Shown in pieces: positions 28,869-37,891 of a stretch of DNA of 64,000 nucleotides. Source of the DNA: Synechococcus sp. UW69 (lineage in GTDB: Bacteria > Cyanobacteriota > Cyanobacteriia > PCC-6307 > Cyanobiaceae); the NCBI RefSeq assembly GCF_900474185.1, contig NZ_UCNW01000011.1:124001-188000 (forward strand), read 5' to 3'. The number at the start of each line of letters is the position of its first letter. The stretch's first letter is position 1. The notes below the pieces were generated by a model that had not been told where the DNA came from, made no database searches, and saw nothing but the letters and a program-made list of their open reading frames with translations. A program made the position numbers and the translations under genes.

Positions 28869-29534
28869 GTGACAGCCTCCGTTCCCGTCAAGCCTGGATG
28901 CGACCTGCGTGATGTTTTTCGTCGCGCCTACGAGAACCGCTACACCTGGGCCCCTGGTTTTTCCGGCTATCGCGGACGCTGCATCTGGCAGCAGGACGAT
29001 CAACGGGTCGAAGGCCAATTCGAAATCGGCGCTGATCTGAAGGCCAAGGTTGAGGGAATTGAGAACGAAGACATTCTGAAGGCGGTGAATTCACAACTTT
29101 GGGAGGTGGCGATCCATCGCGTTCGTCGCAGCTTCGATCAGACCCACGGGGAGAACACCTTCACGGCCGGTGACACCAACGAGGTGGGAACCGAAGTTCT
29201 GATCGGCGGCAAGGGAGCAGGTGACAAATACCGCATCAAGGATGACGTGGTGACCATGGTTCACCGACACATCCACGGCACCGTCGTGACGATCTACACC
29301 ACCGATGTCACCCACACGGGCTCGGGATACCTCAGCCACACCTACACAAGTCAATACGCCGACCCAGCAACGGGAGAAGCCCGGGGCGGCCGCAGCAGCT
29401 TCAAAGACACCTTCGCTCCTCTTCCAGGGGATGGTCCCTGGGTGCTGACTGAGCGGGTCGTGACCACCGAAGCCCACGGCGACACCCCAGCCGGACGTCA
29501 GACCTTCCGCTTTGAAGATCTCGAATCACTCTGA
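28869..29534 (+). CDS. DUF3386 family protein
   Basis: 221 residues from a GTG at 28869, 35 bp after carB. Conserved-looking segments are DVFRRAYENRYTWAPGFSGY, IHRVRRSFDQTHGENTFTAG and a C-terminal FKDTFAPLPGDGPWVLTERV. The protein is beta-rich and soluble and fits DUF3386, a cyanobacterial and plastid-lineage family of unknown function. It shows no signal peptide. Its position between carB and a transporter looks like simple packing and does not suggest a role. Confidence 0.75.
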   Translation: MTASVPVKPGCDLRDVFRRAYENRYTWAPGFSGYRGRCIWQQDDQRVEGQFEIGADLKAKVEGIENEDILKAVNSQLWEVAIHRVRRSFDQTHGENTFTAGDTNEVGTEVLIGGKGAGDKYRIKDDVVTMVHRHIHGTVVTIYTTDVTHTGSGYLSHTYTSQYADPATGEARGGRSSFKDTFAPLPGDGPWVLTERVVTTEAHGDTPAGRQTFRFEDLESL

Positions 29535-29590
29535 GTTGATTGCCGGTACCAGCCGGCTATGAGACCATCCGCCCAAACTTGTTGAAAGGC

Positions 29591-30943
29591 ATGGGCGGAG
29601 TCGAGTCGACCATTCAGGCCATCAATGGCCCGATCAACAGTGTCGTTTGGGGATGGCCCACCGTCATTTTGATTGCCGCGACCGGCATTCTCTTGATGGT
29701 GGGGTTGCGGTTCATGCCGCTGCAAAGGCTGGGATATGGCATCTCGATGATGCTCCGCCCTGCTGCATCACAAACCGAAGGGGAGATCACGCCCTTTCAG
29801 GCGCTGATGACATCCTTGTCCGCCACGATCGGCACAGGGAACATCGCCGGTGTTGCAGGGGCGATCGCCGTTGGCGGGCCTGGAGCCGTCTTCTGGATGT
29901 GGATCATCGCGATCTTCGGTATCGCAACCAAATACGCCGAAGCGGTGCTTGCGGTTCAATTCCGTGAAACCGACGGGGAAGGCAACCATGTCGGTGGCCC
30001 GATGTATTACATCCGCAATGGGCTCGGCAGCGGCTGGAGCTGGATGGCGGGCCTGTTTGCTCTCTTCGGCATGTTGGCTGGCTTTGGCATCGGCAATGGG
30101 GTTCAGGCCTTTGAGGTTTCGTCTGCCTTGAGCCTGATTGGCATTCCGAAGCTGGTCACCGGAATCGTTCTGGCAGCACTTGTTTTTGCCGTTGTGATCG
30201 GAGGCATCAAGCGCATCGCCCAAGCGGCTTCAGCCATCGTTCCCCTGATGTCGATCCTCTACGTAGCGGCATGCTTATTGGTGCTGCTTCTCAATCTGGG
30301 GGGCGTACCTGAAGCCTTCGCAACGATTTTCTCCAACGCCTTCTCCGGCAAAGCAGCTGCCGGTGGTGCTCTTGGTCAGGTGGTGCTGATGGGTTTCAAA
30401 CGGGGCATCTTCTCCAATGAAGCAGGCCTCGGCAGCGCACCAATCGCTCACGCTGCCGCAAGAACCGATGACCCCGTTCGACAGGGCACGGTGGCCATGC
30501 TGGGCACCTTCATCGACACCCTGATCATCTGCACGATGACCGCTCTGGTGATCATTACCACCAAAGCCAATCTGATCCTCGATGCAGCTGGCGAAAAACT
30601 AAGCGGCGCAGACCTCTCCATCGCTGCCTTCAACACCGGAATCTCCGGCAGTGGCGTGGTGGTCACGCTGGGGTTGGTGGTCTTTGCCTTCACCACCATT
30701 CTGGGCTGGAGCTTCTACGGCGAACGCTGCACCACGTACCTGTTCGGTGAGTCTGCCGTGATGCCGTTCCGTCTGGTTTGGGTGGCTGTTGTTGTGATCG
30801 GCGCTGTGGCCGGTGACCGTGGCGTGATCTGGTCGATTGCCGACACGCTGAACGGGCTGATGGCCCTCCCCAACCTTGTTGCCCTTCTGCTTCTCTCGGG
30901 AACAGTGTTCAAACTCACCAAGGCTTACAAGTTCAGCGACTGA
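29591..30943 (+). CDS. Alanine/glycine:cation symporter (AGCS family)
   Basis: About 450 residues from ATG 29591 (TTG 29540 would give 467, with a non-conserved extension). About 10 membrane helices. Family signatures are FQALMTSLSATIGTGNIAGV, GPGAVFWMWIIAIFGIATKY, GGPMYYIRNGLGSGW and KRGIFSNEAGLGSAPIAHAA. It imports alanine or glycine with Na+ (or H+) across the inner membrane. A bidirectional terminator closes the gene. Confidence 0.92.
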   Translation: MGGVESTIQAINGPINSVVWGWPTVILIAATGILLMVGLRFMPLQRLGYGISMMLRPAASQTEGEITPFQALMTSLSATIGTGNIAGVAGAIAVGGPGAVFWMWIIAIFGIATKYAEAVLAVQFRETDGEGNHVGGPMYYIRNGLGSGWSWMAGLFALFGMLAGFGIGNGVQAFEVSSALSLIGIPKLVTGIVLAALVFAVVIGGIKRIAQAASAIVPLMSILYVAACLLVLLLNLGGVPEAFATIFSNAFSGKAAAGGALGQVVLMGFKRGIFSNEAGLGSAPIAHAAARTDDPVRQGTVAMLGTFIDTLIICTMTALVIITTKANLILDAAGEKLSGADLSIAAFNTGISGSGVVVTLGLVVFAFTTILGWSFYGERCTTYLFGESAVMPFRLVWVAVVVIGAVAGDRGVIWSIADTLNGLMALPNLVALLLLSGTVFKLTKAYKFSD

Positions 30944-30961
30944 TGCCGCAAAGATTCATCC

Positions 30962-30989
30962 AAAAAGGGGGCTCCTGGCCCCCTTTTTT
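30962..30989. terminator. Bidirectional terminator between convergent genes
   Basis: AAAAAGGGGGC-TCCTG-GCCCCCTTTTTT: six G:C pairs flanked by an A-run and a T-run, so it can end transcripts from both the symporter and the DUF6447 gene. Confidence 0.85.
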
Positions 30990-31001
30990 ATTGGCAGGCA
31001 A

Positions 31002-31235
31002 TCAGTCCTGACCATCAGGCAGCGGGGTAACGGACTGAAGCTTGTCATTCAGCTGCGTGGCGAGGCTCTGACGTCCTACAGCCAGAACCTTGAGGGTGTC
31101 TTCATGCATCCGCAGCTGAGCATCGGCGACCTGCATGCCACGCACAAGCTCCTTGAGCTCATCAGGGAGTGTATTGAGGTCGTAGCGCTTGCCCTCAAAC
31201 GTCAAGACAGGGTTGTTGGCTGCAGAGTCAGTCAT
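31002..31235 (-). CDS. DUF6447 family small protein
   Basis: 77 residues. VLTFEGKRYDLNTLPDELKE, VRGMQVADAQLRMHEDTLKV and LAVGRQSLATQLNDKL make one compact alpha/beta unit that fits DUF6447, a small family of unknown role seen in cyanobacteria and other bacteria. It lies 49 bp downstream of the exporter gene on the same strand. Confidence 0.7.
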   Translation of the reverse strand: MTDSAANNPVLTFEGKRYDLNTLPDELKELVRGMQVADAQLRMHEDTLKVLAVGRQSLATQLNDKLQSVTPLPDGQD

Positions 31236-31284
31236 CGTTCATCGCCGGGATTGCGTGGAACCGGCGGCCAGATCGTAGATGGAT

Positions 31285-33030
31285 TCAGGACGTCTGCCGA
31301 TCCCTTATGAACTGGCGTTCGCACAACTCGCGGTAACGCCCACCACGCTGCATCAGCTCATCGTGGGTTCCTCGATCAACAACAGCACCTTTCTCAAGAA
31401 CCACAATTCGATCCGCCTCCTGCACCGTTGCCAAACGATGAGCGATGACCAACACCGTTCGTCCTTTCATCGCCTGCTTGAGACCGAGTTGAACCGCAGC
31501 CTCCGCCTCAGCATCGAGAGCACTGGTGGCCTCATCAAGCAGCAACAGCGCTGGATTGCCTAAGACCGCACGAGCAATGGCGATTCTCTGCAGTTGTCCA
31601 CCAGAAACGTTGGTCCCTCTTTCTTCCAACTGGGTGTCGTAACCACGAGGCAAGGAACGGATGAACTCATCTGCATTGGCCAAACGCGCGGCATGACGAA
31701 CCTCGTCGTCCGTCGCGCGACGTCCAAACCGGATGGCTTCCGAAATCGTTCCAGAGAACACGGTGGTTCTCTGGGGAACCAGGGCCACCTGCTGACGCAG
31801 CTCACGGGCACGCATCAGGCTGATGTCGGTGCCATCGAGACGAATCTGGCCCTGTTGCACCGTGTTGAAGCGCAGCAGGAGCGACAGCAGGGTGCTTTTG
31901 CCAGCACCTGAGGGCCCAACGATGGCCAACACCTGGCCCGCATCGACCCACAGATCCAGCTGTTGCAGCACCGGCTCGGCAGGGTCATAGCCAAAGCTCA
32001 CCTGGTCAAAGACCAGATCCCCCTTGAGAGTGCCGATGGATTGCGCCTCCGCTGGATCAGCGGCCTCTTGTGGTTCTCTTTCGATCTGACGCAGACGTCG
32101 CAGCGATGCCTGTCCCTGCTGGAATTCGTTGAAGTTGTTGGTGACGTGCGCAATGGGATCGATCAGCACGATCAGTCCCGTCAAATAACTGCTCAGCCCG
32201 GCAATGCTCAGATCACCGGTCTGGATTCGCCAGGCGCCGAGCGCCAACACCGCAAACAGGCCCACCACCTCGATGATGCCGACCACCGGATGCTGGAGAG
32301 CCACAAGGCTGTAGGTGCGGTGACGGGCCTGCCGGTGCTGGTCAATCTCCGTCTCGAAACGGTCCTGCAGCCAGGGCTCAGCCGCGAAAGCTCGCACCAA
32401 AGGCAAGCCCTCAATCGCCTCACCCAGCAAACCGGCCAATTCGCTCACCTTTTGCTGACTGCGTTCGGTGGCTGCCATGACGCGAGCACCAAACAGGCTG
32501 ATCAGCCAGACGATCACAGGCGCAAGCAACAGGATGGCAAGCGTCAGCTTCCAGTCGAGCCAGAGCATCATCCCCAGCACCGCGAGGAGCTGCAGCACGC
32601 TTGGGACTGTGTCGTGGATGGTCTTGTAGAGGACTTCACTGACGCGATCAGCGTCTTCCGTAAAGCGGTAGGTGAGATCACCGGCCGAGAGCTTCTCAAG
32701 CGCACCGAGCTCAACGGTCTGCAAGCGACGGAACAGATCCCGACGTAACCCCTGGCTCACCAGCAGAGCAGGACCGGCCAGCAGAGAGTCCTGGCCGAAC
32801 TGAGCGATTTTCTGAACAGCAAAGATCAGTAACGCCAAGCCAATCAGGTGAAGCACTCGGGTGAGATCACCCGACCCCAATGCGGGAAACAGATCTCCTG
32901 CCAGCTGAACGAGGAGCGGAAAACTACCGACGTAGACGACCATGCAGCAGCCCCCCCAGAGCAGTTCACGCAGGTGGGGGCGGAGCAGCGGCAGCAGTCG
33001 GCGGAAACCGGCCTGGGATGGTGTCAGCAT
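31285..33030 (-). CDS. MsbA-like ABC exporter, fused permease and ATPase
   Basis: 581 residues. The N-terminal half has six membrane helices with the half-exporter signature LEKLSAGDLTYRFTEDADRV. The C-terminal ATPase shows Walker A AIVGPSGAGKSTLLSLLLRF, Q-loop VALVPQRTTVFSGTISEAIR, signature NVSGGQLQRIAIARAVL, Walker B ALLLLDEATSALDAEAEAAV and switch HRLATVQEADRI. It should act as a homodimer exporting lipids, lipid-linked compounds or drugs; the cargo is unknown. Divergent from the S4 protein. Confidence 0.88.
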   Translation of the reverse strand: MLTPSQAGFRRLLPLLRPHLRELLWGGCCMVVYVGSFPLLVQLAGDLFPALGSGDLTRVLHLIGLALLIFAVQKIAQFGQDSLLAGPALLVSQGLRRDLFRRLQTVELGALEKLSAGDLTYRFTEDADRVSEVLYKTIHDTVPSVLQLLAVLGMMLWLDWKLTLAILLLAPVIVWLISLFGARVMAATERSQQKVSELAGLLGEAIEGLPLVRAFAAEPWLQDRFETEIDQHRQARHRTYSLVALQHPVVGIIEVVGLFAVLALGAWRIQTGDLSIAGLSSYLTGLIVLIDPIAHVTNNFNEFQQGQASLRRLRQIEREPQEAADPAEAQSIGTLKGDLVFDQVSFGYDPAEPVLQQLDLWVDAGQVLAIVGPSGAGKSTLLSLLLRFNTVQQGQIRLDGTDISLMRARELRQQVALVPQRTTVFSGTISEAIRFGRRATDDEVRHAARLANADEFIRSLPRGYDTQLEERGTNVSGGQLQRIAIARAVLGNPALLLLDEATSALDAEAEAAVQLGLKQAMKGRTVLVIAHRLATVQEADRIVVLEKGAVVDRGTHDELMQRGGRYRELCERQFIRDRQTS

Positions 33031-33045
33031 CGCGGCACAGTATCA

Positions 33046-33267
33046 ATGGTGGGCTTAAAACTCTCTCCGATGAAGCTGGATCAGTTCCTGAAATGGAAGG
33101 GTTGGGTGTCCACAGGTGGTGAAGCGAAACAGCGCATTCAGATGGGTGAGGTGGAAGTCAATGGAAGCGTTGAAACCCGGCGAGGACGCCAACTTTCCTC
33201 GGGAGATCGGGTTGTGCTTGCTGGGGAGGAGTCCGTTGTGGGGAGCGAAAACGCGGCCGGGCCGTAA
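33046..33267 (+). CDS. S4-domain RNA-binding protein (YaaA/RlbA-like)
   Basis: 73 residues from ATG 33046, or 65 from ATG 33070 (MKLDQFLKWKGWVSTGGEAK), which is equally credible. The S4 fold is clear: KQRIQMGEVEVNGSVETRRG then RQLSSGDRVVLAG. Stand-alone S4 proteins bind structured RNA, often rRNA or stalled ribosomes. It lies 16 bp from the divergent exporter start and 15 bp before tpiA. Longer in-frame readings run into the exporter gene and are rejected. Confidence 0.8.
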   Translation: MVGLKLSPMKLDQFLKWKGWVSTGGEAKQRIQMGEVEVNGSVETRRGRQLSSGDRVVLAGEESVVGSENAAGP

Positions 33268-33282
33268 GTTGGCTGCCATTCC

Positions 33283-34029
33283 ATGGGGAAGCAAGGCGTG
33301 CGAAGACCGGTGATCGCTGGCAACTGGAAAATGCACATGACGTGTGCCCAGTCGCGGGAGTTCATGGCGGCCTTCCTGCCGTTAATCGCTGACACCCCTG
33401 ACGACCGCGACCTGGTCTTGGCACCACCGTTCACGGCGGTATCCACAATGGCGGATCTCAGCCAAGGCTCCCGCCTTTGTCTCTCCAGCCAGAACGTGCA
33501 CTGGGAAGGCCAAGGAGCTTTTACTGGCGAGATCTCCCCTGCAATGCTCAAGGAGCATGGGGTCACCCACACGATCGTGGGCCACAGCGAACCAAGAAAA
33601 TATTTCAGTGAAAGCGACGAGCAAATCAACCACCGAGCCAGGTCATCCCAATCGAACGGTTTAATTCCGATCGTTTGTGTCGGTGAAAGTGATGAGCAAC
33701 GCGAACGCGGCGAAGCCGAACGGGTGATTCGACGCCAAATCGAGCAGGGTCTGGAGGGACTCGACGCCGAGAAGTTAGTCGTGGCCTACGAACCGATCTG
33801 GGCGATCGGAACAGGCAAAACCTGCGAAGCCGAGGAAGCAAACCGTATCTGCGGTCTGATCCGGAGCTGGGTCGGCTCCCCTGATCTCGTGATCCAGTAC
33901 GGAGGGTCCGTCAAACCCACCAACATCGATCAGTTGATGGGCATGAGCGATATCGATGGGGTGCTTGTGGGGGGCGCTTCCCTGGAACCCGAAAGCTTTG
34001 CCCGCATTGCGAATTACCAAACCGCTTGA
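33283..34029 (+). CDS. tpiA: Triosephosphate isomerase
   Basis: 248 residues from ATG 33283; GTG 33298 gives [14 protein letters not shown] directly at the N-terminus and is a strong alternative start. Catalytic residues are the Lys and Asn in AGNWKMH, the His in [18 protein letters not shown] and the Glu in [15 protein letters not shown]. It interconverts dihydroxyacetone phosphate and glyceraldehyde 3-phosphate in glycolysis and the Calvin cycle. GHSEPR replaces the more frequent GHSERR. The 3' end overlaps folP. Confidence 0.96.
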   Translation: MGKQGVRRPVIAGNWKMHMTCAQSREFMAAFLPLIADTPDDRDLVLAPPFTAVSTMADLSQGSRLCLSSQNVHWEGQGAFTGEISPAMLKEHGVTHTIVGHSEPRKYFSESDEQINHRARSSQSNGLIPIVCVGESDEQRERGEAERVIRRQIEQGLEGLDAEKLVVAYEPIWAIGTGKTCEAEEANRICGLIRSWVGSPDLVIQYGGSVKPTNIDQLMGMSDIDGVLVGGASLEPESFARIANYQTA

Positions 34030-34852
34030 CTCAGGGGCCTGGCCCCAGGGCTGGCGCCAACGCACGACGGTGATGGGGGTCATCAACATCACCCCCGACT
34101 CCTTCAGTGATGGAGGAAGGTTCCTTGCAAGCGAACGTGCCCTCGCTGAAGCGCAGCGGCAACTGAACAACGGGGCCGACGTGTTGGATCTGGGCGCCCA
34201 GAGCACCCGACCTGGCGCGGAGGAGGTGGGTGAAGAGGAGGAATTGCGCAGGCTCCTGCCAGCACTGAAAACCATCCGGGAACGGTGCCCAGACGCCCTG
34301 ATCTCCGTCGACACGTTTCTCGCTCCGGTTGCCGCCAGGGCACTGGAGGCAGGTGCAAGCTGGATCAATGATGTGAGCGGTGGCAGACGCGACCCCGATC
34401 TGCTGCGGGTGGTCGCCGATGCCGGGTGTCCAGTGGTGCTGATGCACAGCCGCGGCAACAGTCAAAGCATGGATCAACTCACGAGCTACTCCGATGTCGT
34501 AGCGGATGTGAAAGGAGCGTTAGTGGAGCGCAGTGAGGCCGCCATCAAGGCGGGCGTCCAAGAAAGCCAGATCATCTGGGACCCAGGCCTTGGTTTCGCC
34601 AAGACTCACGAGCAGAACCTGCAACTGCTGCGGGATCTGGAACAACTGACCCGGGGGCCTCGACCTGTGCTGGTCGGCCCTTCACGCAAACGCTTCATTG
34701 GTGCCGTGCTCGACGAACCGAGACCAAAGGCGCGGCTCTGGGGAACCGCTGCGGTTGCCTGCCGTTGTGCTCAGGCCGGTGCAGCCGTGCTGAGGGTGCA
34801 CGATGTGGGTCCAATCAGCCAGACACTACGCATGGCTGCCGCACTCTGGTGA
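34007..34852 (+). CDS. folP: Dihydropteroate synthase
   Basis: About 281 residues from a TTG at 34007 that overlaps the tpiA end by 23 bp; ATG 34073 would remove the upstream WRQRTTV strand and is less likely. The first signature is [18 protein letters not shown], the second [18 protein letters not shown], followed by DVSGGRRDP and [15 protein letters not shown]. It joins p-aminobenzoate to the pterin pyrophosphate for folate synthesis. The stop is joined by an overlap of 4 bp (GTGA) to the glycosyltransferase gene. Confidence 0.93.
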   Translation: MRITKPLDSGAWPQGWRQRTTVMGVINITPDSFSDGGRFLASERALAEAQRQLNNGADVLDLGAQSTRPGAEEVGEEEELRRLLPALKTIRERCPDALISVDTFLAPVAARALEAGASWINDVSGGRRDPDLLRVVADAGCPVVLMHSRGNSQSMDQLTSYSDVVADVKGALVERSEAAIKAGVQESQIIWDPGLGFAKTHEQNLQLLRDLEQLTRGPRPVLVGPSRKRFIGAVLDEPRPKARLWGTAAVACRCAQAGAAVLRVHDVGPISQTLRMAAALW

Positions 34853-35832
34853 CTGTCACGATCTTCGTGCAGATTGCGGCTTACCGAGACCCAGATCTTC
34901 CGGCCACACTTCACAACCTGATCGAGAGGGCAGCCCAGCCAGAACGCCTGCGCTTCGGCATCTGCCTGCAACTTGCCGATAACGATCCGAACCATTGGGG
35001 GACCAATGCGTTTCCGGATCATCCTCAGATCAGCGTCTGCTCGTTTCGTGCTTCTGACAGCCTGGGAGCCTGCTGGGCGCGACGACAGGCTCAGAGTTTT
35101 TACGGCGGGGAAGATTTTCTGCTCCAGATCGACAGTCATATGCGCGCTGTGGAGCACTGGGATGAGCTGCTGCTCATGACCTGGGCGGAATGCAGCGATC
35201 CAGGTGCAGTTCTGAGTGTTTACCCCAATGGCTTCCAGCCACCGTGCTTCCTACAGACGTCAACACTGCCGGTCATGGGAGCCGACGGCTTTGACGACAA
35301 CGGCATTCTCAGGTTCCAAGGCATCAGTCGTTTCCGATTGCCAGAACAACAGCCTGAGCGTCCAATCCCCGGGGCATTCATCGCCGGAGGATTCCTTTTC
35401 GGGCCTGGGTCGATCGCCAGCAGAGTGCCCTACGACCCAGGGCTCTATTTCTATGGGGAGGAAGTGGCCATGTCGGCACGGCTGTGGACCTCAGGCTTCA
35501 ATATTTACGCCCCGAACCGTCTGCTGCTTTTCCATCTCTACAAAACGGAAGCCACACCGGTCGAGCCATCAGCCAACCATTGGAGCGATCACGACAACTG
35601 GTTGGAGCTGAACCGAAAATCCTTGGTGCGGGTGCACACGCTCCTGCAAAGCCTTGATCGCGCTCCTCAGCAACTGAGGCCGACGGCCCGTGACGTGACT
35701 GACATCCACGACTACTGGCTTGGAGAGCAACGCTCCCTGCATGACTACGAGCGATGGGCGGGGGTGAATTTCAGGACGTCAGAGATCAGCGAAAGTGCTG
35801 AGCGTGGTCATTTCAGCACAACGCAAAACTGA
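34849..35832 (+). CDS. GlcNAc-transferase-domain glycosyltransferase (PF11397-like)
   Basis: 327 residues from GTG 34849, inside the folP stop. TIFVQIAAYRDPDLPATLHN, RFGICLQLADND and GACWARRQAQSFYGGEDFLL with LQIDSHMRAVEHWDELLL are the marks of the eukaryote-like UDP-GlcNAc transferase family (Skp1 type) that also occurs in bacteria. The DSH motif is the probable metal-binding DxD equivalent. GGFLFGPGSIASRVPYDPGL and FYGEEVAMSARLW follow. It is the last core-like gene before the A+T-rich P-loop genes. Confidence 0.8.
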   Translation: MTVTIFVQIAAYRDPDLPATLHNLIERAAQPERLRFGICLQLADNDPNHWGTNAFPDHPQISVCSFRASDSLGACWARRQAQSFYGGEDFLLQIDSHMRAVEHWDELLLMTWAECSDPGAVLSVYPNGFQPPCFLQTSTLPVMGADGFDDNGILRFQGISRFRLPEQQPERPIPGAFIAGGFLFGPGSIASRVPYDPGLYFYGEEVAMSARLWTSGFNIYAPNRLLLFHLYKTEATPVEPSANHWSDHDNWLELNRKSLVRVHTLLQSLDRAPQQLRPTARDVTDIHDYWLGEQRSLHDYERWAGVNFRTSEISESAERGHFSTTQN

Positions 35833-35845
35833 AGATGCATAAAAA

Positions 35846-35968
35846 CTGACCACTCCCAATCAGCACACAGAAGTGAAGACCTGAGGAGCAAGCAAAAGCG
35901 GAGAACCGCTCCAAACTAGACATTAAGAGGAAATTAAGCTAAGGTTAGATTGAGGTCTAGATCGCTAG
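35846..35968 (+). repeat. Leader repeat, copy 1
   Basis: The 123 bp before the first P-loop gene align by eye with 36826-36949 before the second. Shared blocks are CTGACCACT at the 5' end, GAGGAGCAAGCAAA, AACTAGACATTAAG, AATTAAGCTAAG and GCTAGATGCAAATA at the start codon. The duplicated unit therefore includes promoter and gene, with a period of about 980 bp. Confidence 0.8.
35920..35949. promoter_or_regulatory. Three 11-bp-period repeats upstream of P-loop gene 1 (operator-like)
   Basis: ACATTAAG-AGG-AAATTAAG-CTA-AGGTTAGA: three 8-mers separated by 3 bp. Read on the minus strand they fit the cyanobacterial Pho-box pattern PyTTAAPyPy(T/A) with one mismatch in two units. An 11-bp period is usual for OmpR/PhoB-family sites. 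They end 19 bp before the ATG, the same distance as in copy 2. Confidence 0.45.
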
Positions 35969-36790
35969 ATGCAAATAGCAGAAACGGCTGAGCAAAAAAG
36001 AGCAAAAAAGAAAGGGCACAACGAAAAAGATTTAAAAACCTGCTTCATCATCGCGGGCTGTTCTGGAGCAGGGAAATCAACCATCGTCAAACATTCCCAT
36101 GCTCTTGACGTAAAGCTCTTCGGGAAAGAATTCCATGAGGATTTCAAGAAAACAAGGAGTGGTAGCCCCCATCAAGAATTTGATAAATATTCCGATGCAA
36201 TCAGAAATGGGGCAACCTTCGAAGGAAGGCACATTAAAAATCTAAAGGACGAAAAAGACCCACCAAAGCATATCCTTATGCATGTCGATCTTAAATCTTT
36301 AATCCGCACTCTTGGTCACCGTGCTGCATCAGAAAACGATAAAAGAAAAATCAAATCGCTCACCAAATTCCCCACACCCCACGAAGACAGAGTGAATCCG
36401 AAGGTCTGTGACTTATTAGTATCTAGCTTTCTCAAGCATCAATTTTTTTCAAGGTTTGACGCTATTGTTATCAACACAGTCTACACAGATTGCGATAAAA
36501 ATTACGTGCAAAAAATGAAAAGAGATCGACCAAACGAAAAAATCAAAAGACACAAAAAAAGTGAAATATTTTCTAGGGAGCATCACGCCATGTACGAGGC
36601 GTGGGAACGAAATATTTACCTGCTTAAACCTTCCAGAATATCATTTACCACAGTCTGTGAAGACGGAGGGCTTTACTCTAACAATAAATGCATCTGCCCA
36701 GACTGGACTTCAAAAGTAAGCCCGAACAATGATCTAAATTATTTCAACAAAATTCTCGCCTATTTCAGGAAATCCGAAAGCAAAAACTAA
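35969..36790 (+). CDS. P-loop NTPase of unknown family, tandem copy 1
   Basis: 273 residues. Walker A lies at about 28-45: FIIAGCSGAGKSTIVKHS. Downstream conserved blocks are EDFKKTRSG, HILMHVDLKSL, VSSFLKHQFFSRFDAIVINT and AWERNIYLLKPSRISFTTV; NKCIC near the end might bind metal. The N-terminus and many surfaces are Lys/Glu-rich. Codon use is A+T-rich (Lys AAA, Ile ATA, Asn AAT), unlike the G+C-rich neighbours, which suggests recent transfer. It could be a kinase or sulfotransferase-like enzyme, but no family is recognised. Copy 1 carries an extra C-terminal 19 residues or so. Confidence 0.75.
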   Translation: MQIAETAEQKRAKKKGHNEKDLKTCFIIAGCSGAGKSTIVKHSHALDVKLFGKEFHEDFKKTRSGSPHQEFDKYSDAIRNGATFEGRHIKNLKDEKDPPKHILMHVDLKSLIRTLGHRAASENDKRKIKSLTKFPTPHEDRVNPKVCDLLVSSFLKHQFFSRFDAIVINTVYTDCDKNYVQKMKRDRPNEKIKRHKKSEIFSREHHAMYEAWERNIYLLKPSRISFTTVCEDGGLYSNNKCICPDWTSKVSPNNDLNYFNKILAYFRKSESKN

Positions 36791-36825
36791 TTCTTTAATG
36801 TGAGCTGCAATTGTTGCTATCCAGG

Positions 36826-36949
36826 CTGACCACTAGCACATTCAAAACACAAAGCACATACCAGAGGAGCAAGCAAAGGCATAGAGCCCATCAAAACTAG
36901 ACATTAAGAAGGAATTAAGCTAAGATTAGGATTAGGCCTGGTTTGCTAG
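36826..36949 (+). repeat. Leader repeat, copy 2
   Basis: Counterpart of 35846-35968, diverged but with the same order of blocks from CTGACCACT to GCTAGATGCAAATA. It replaces any separate terminator between the two genes. Confidence 0.8.
36901..36930. promoter_or_regulatory. Three 11-bp-period repeats upstream of P-loop gene 2 (operator-like)
   Basis: ACATTAAG-AAG-GAATTAAG-CTA-AGATTAGG, same spacing and same 19-bp distance to the ATG as in copy 1. The repeats are better conserved between the copies than the flanking leader bases, which suggests selection. Confidence 0.45.
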
Positions 36950-37714
36950 ATGCAAATATCAGAACCAATAAATCAGAAGAATAAAATTGAGTACAGATCA
37001 ACTGCAAAAGATTTAAAAACCTGCCTGATTATTGCTGGATGCTCAGGGGCAGGGAAATCAACAATAATCAAACATTCTCACACTCTTGACGTAAATCTCT
37101 ACGGCCAGAAATTCCACGAAGATTTCAAGAAAACAAGGAGTGGCATCCCCCATCAAGAATATGATGATTACATCGAAGCAATTAAAAATGGATCAACCTT
37201 TGAAGGCAGATTTATTAATAATTTAAACAACCAGAAGCAGCTCTCGAAGCATATTCTCATGCACATCGATCTAAAACTTTTAACCGCTATTCTTGGACAT
37301 CATGCCTCAGACGAAAGCGACAGAAGAAAAATTGCATCGCTTACAAAAATTCCAGTACCTCGCAAAAAAAGAGCAGATCAAAAAATTTGCGATTTAATGG
37401 TGTCCAGTTTTCTCAAGCATCAATTTTTTTCAAGGTTTGAAAATATCATCGTCAACACAATATACACCAATTCAAGCAAGGCTTACATTCAAAAAATGAA
37501 GCGAGATTGCCCTGAGAAAAACATCAAATCCCAAAAAGAGTTGAAAATATATGCAAGGGAGCATCGTGCGATGTATAGAGCATGGGAAAAAAATATTTAC
37601 CTTCTCAAGCCTTCAAAAATATTTTTTACCACAGTTGGCGAAGACGGAAACCTTTACTCCAACAACAAGTGCATTTGCTCTAATTGGACAATCAAAACAG
37701 GATTAAACCATTAA
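36950..37714 (+). CDS. P-loop NTPase of unknown family, tandem copy 2
   Basis: 254 residues, about two-thirds identical by eye to copy 1 over most of its length. Walker A is LIIAGCSGAGKSTIIKHS. The blocks EDFKKTRSG, HILMHIDLKLL, VSSFLKHQFFSRFENIIVNT and AWEKNIYLLKPSKIFFTTV and the final NKCIC are retained, so both copies look intact and under constraint. The N-terminus differs more. A+T-rich codon use as in copy 1. It is followed by a 177-bp A+T-rich spacer and then the 3' end of chlH. Confidence 0.75.
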   Translation: MQISEPINQKNKIEYRSTAKDLKTCLIIAGCSGAGKSTIIKHSHTLDVNLYGQKFHEDFKKTRSGIPHQEYDDYIEAIKNGSTFEGRFINNLNNQKQLSKHILMHIDLKLLTAILGHHASDESDRRKIASLTKIPVPRKKRADQKICDLMVSSFLKHQFFSRFENIIVNTIYTNSSKAYIQKMKRDCPEKNIKSQKELKIYAREHRAMYRAWEKNIYLLKPSKIFFTTVGEDGNLYSNNKCICSNWTIKTGLNH

Positions 37715-37891
37715 CATTTGATAGAAGACAAAAGGCTAACAATTACAGGAATTAGCCAATAAAAGTCATCCTATCGATGCTTAATGCATTTCATTCATTC
37801 AACTATCATGCAAGGTAGAACTAAAAATAGCGCAAAGCTATTCAAGTATATATAGATCTAAGTTTGGCTTAATTGCATTAAAACAACGAGA

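Noticed and set aside
31963-32748. 261-codon plus-strand ORF
   Set aside because: Antisense to the ABC exporter gene; Gln/His-rich with no domain.
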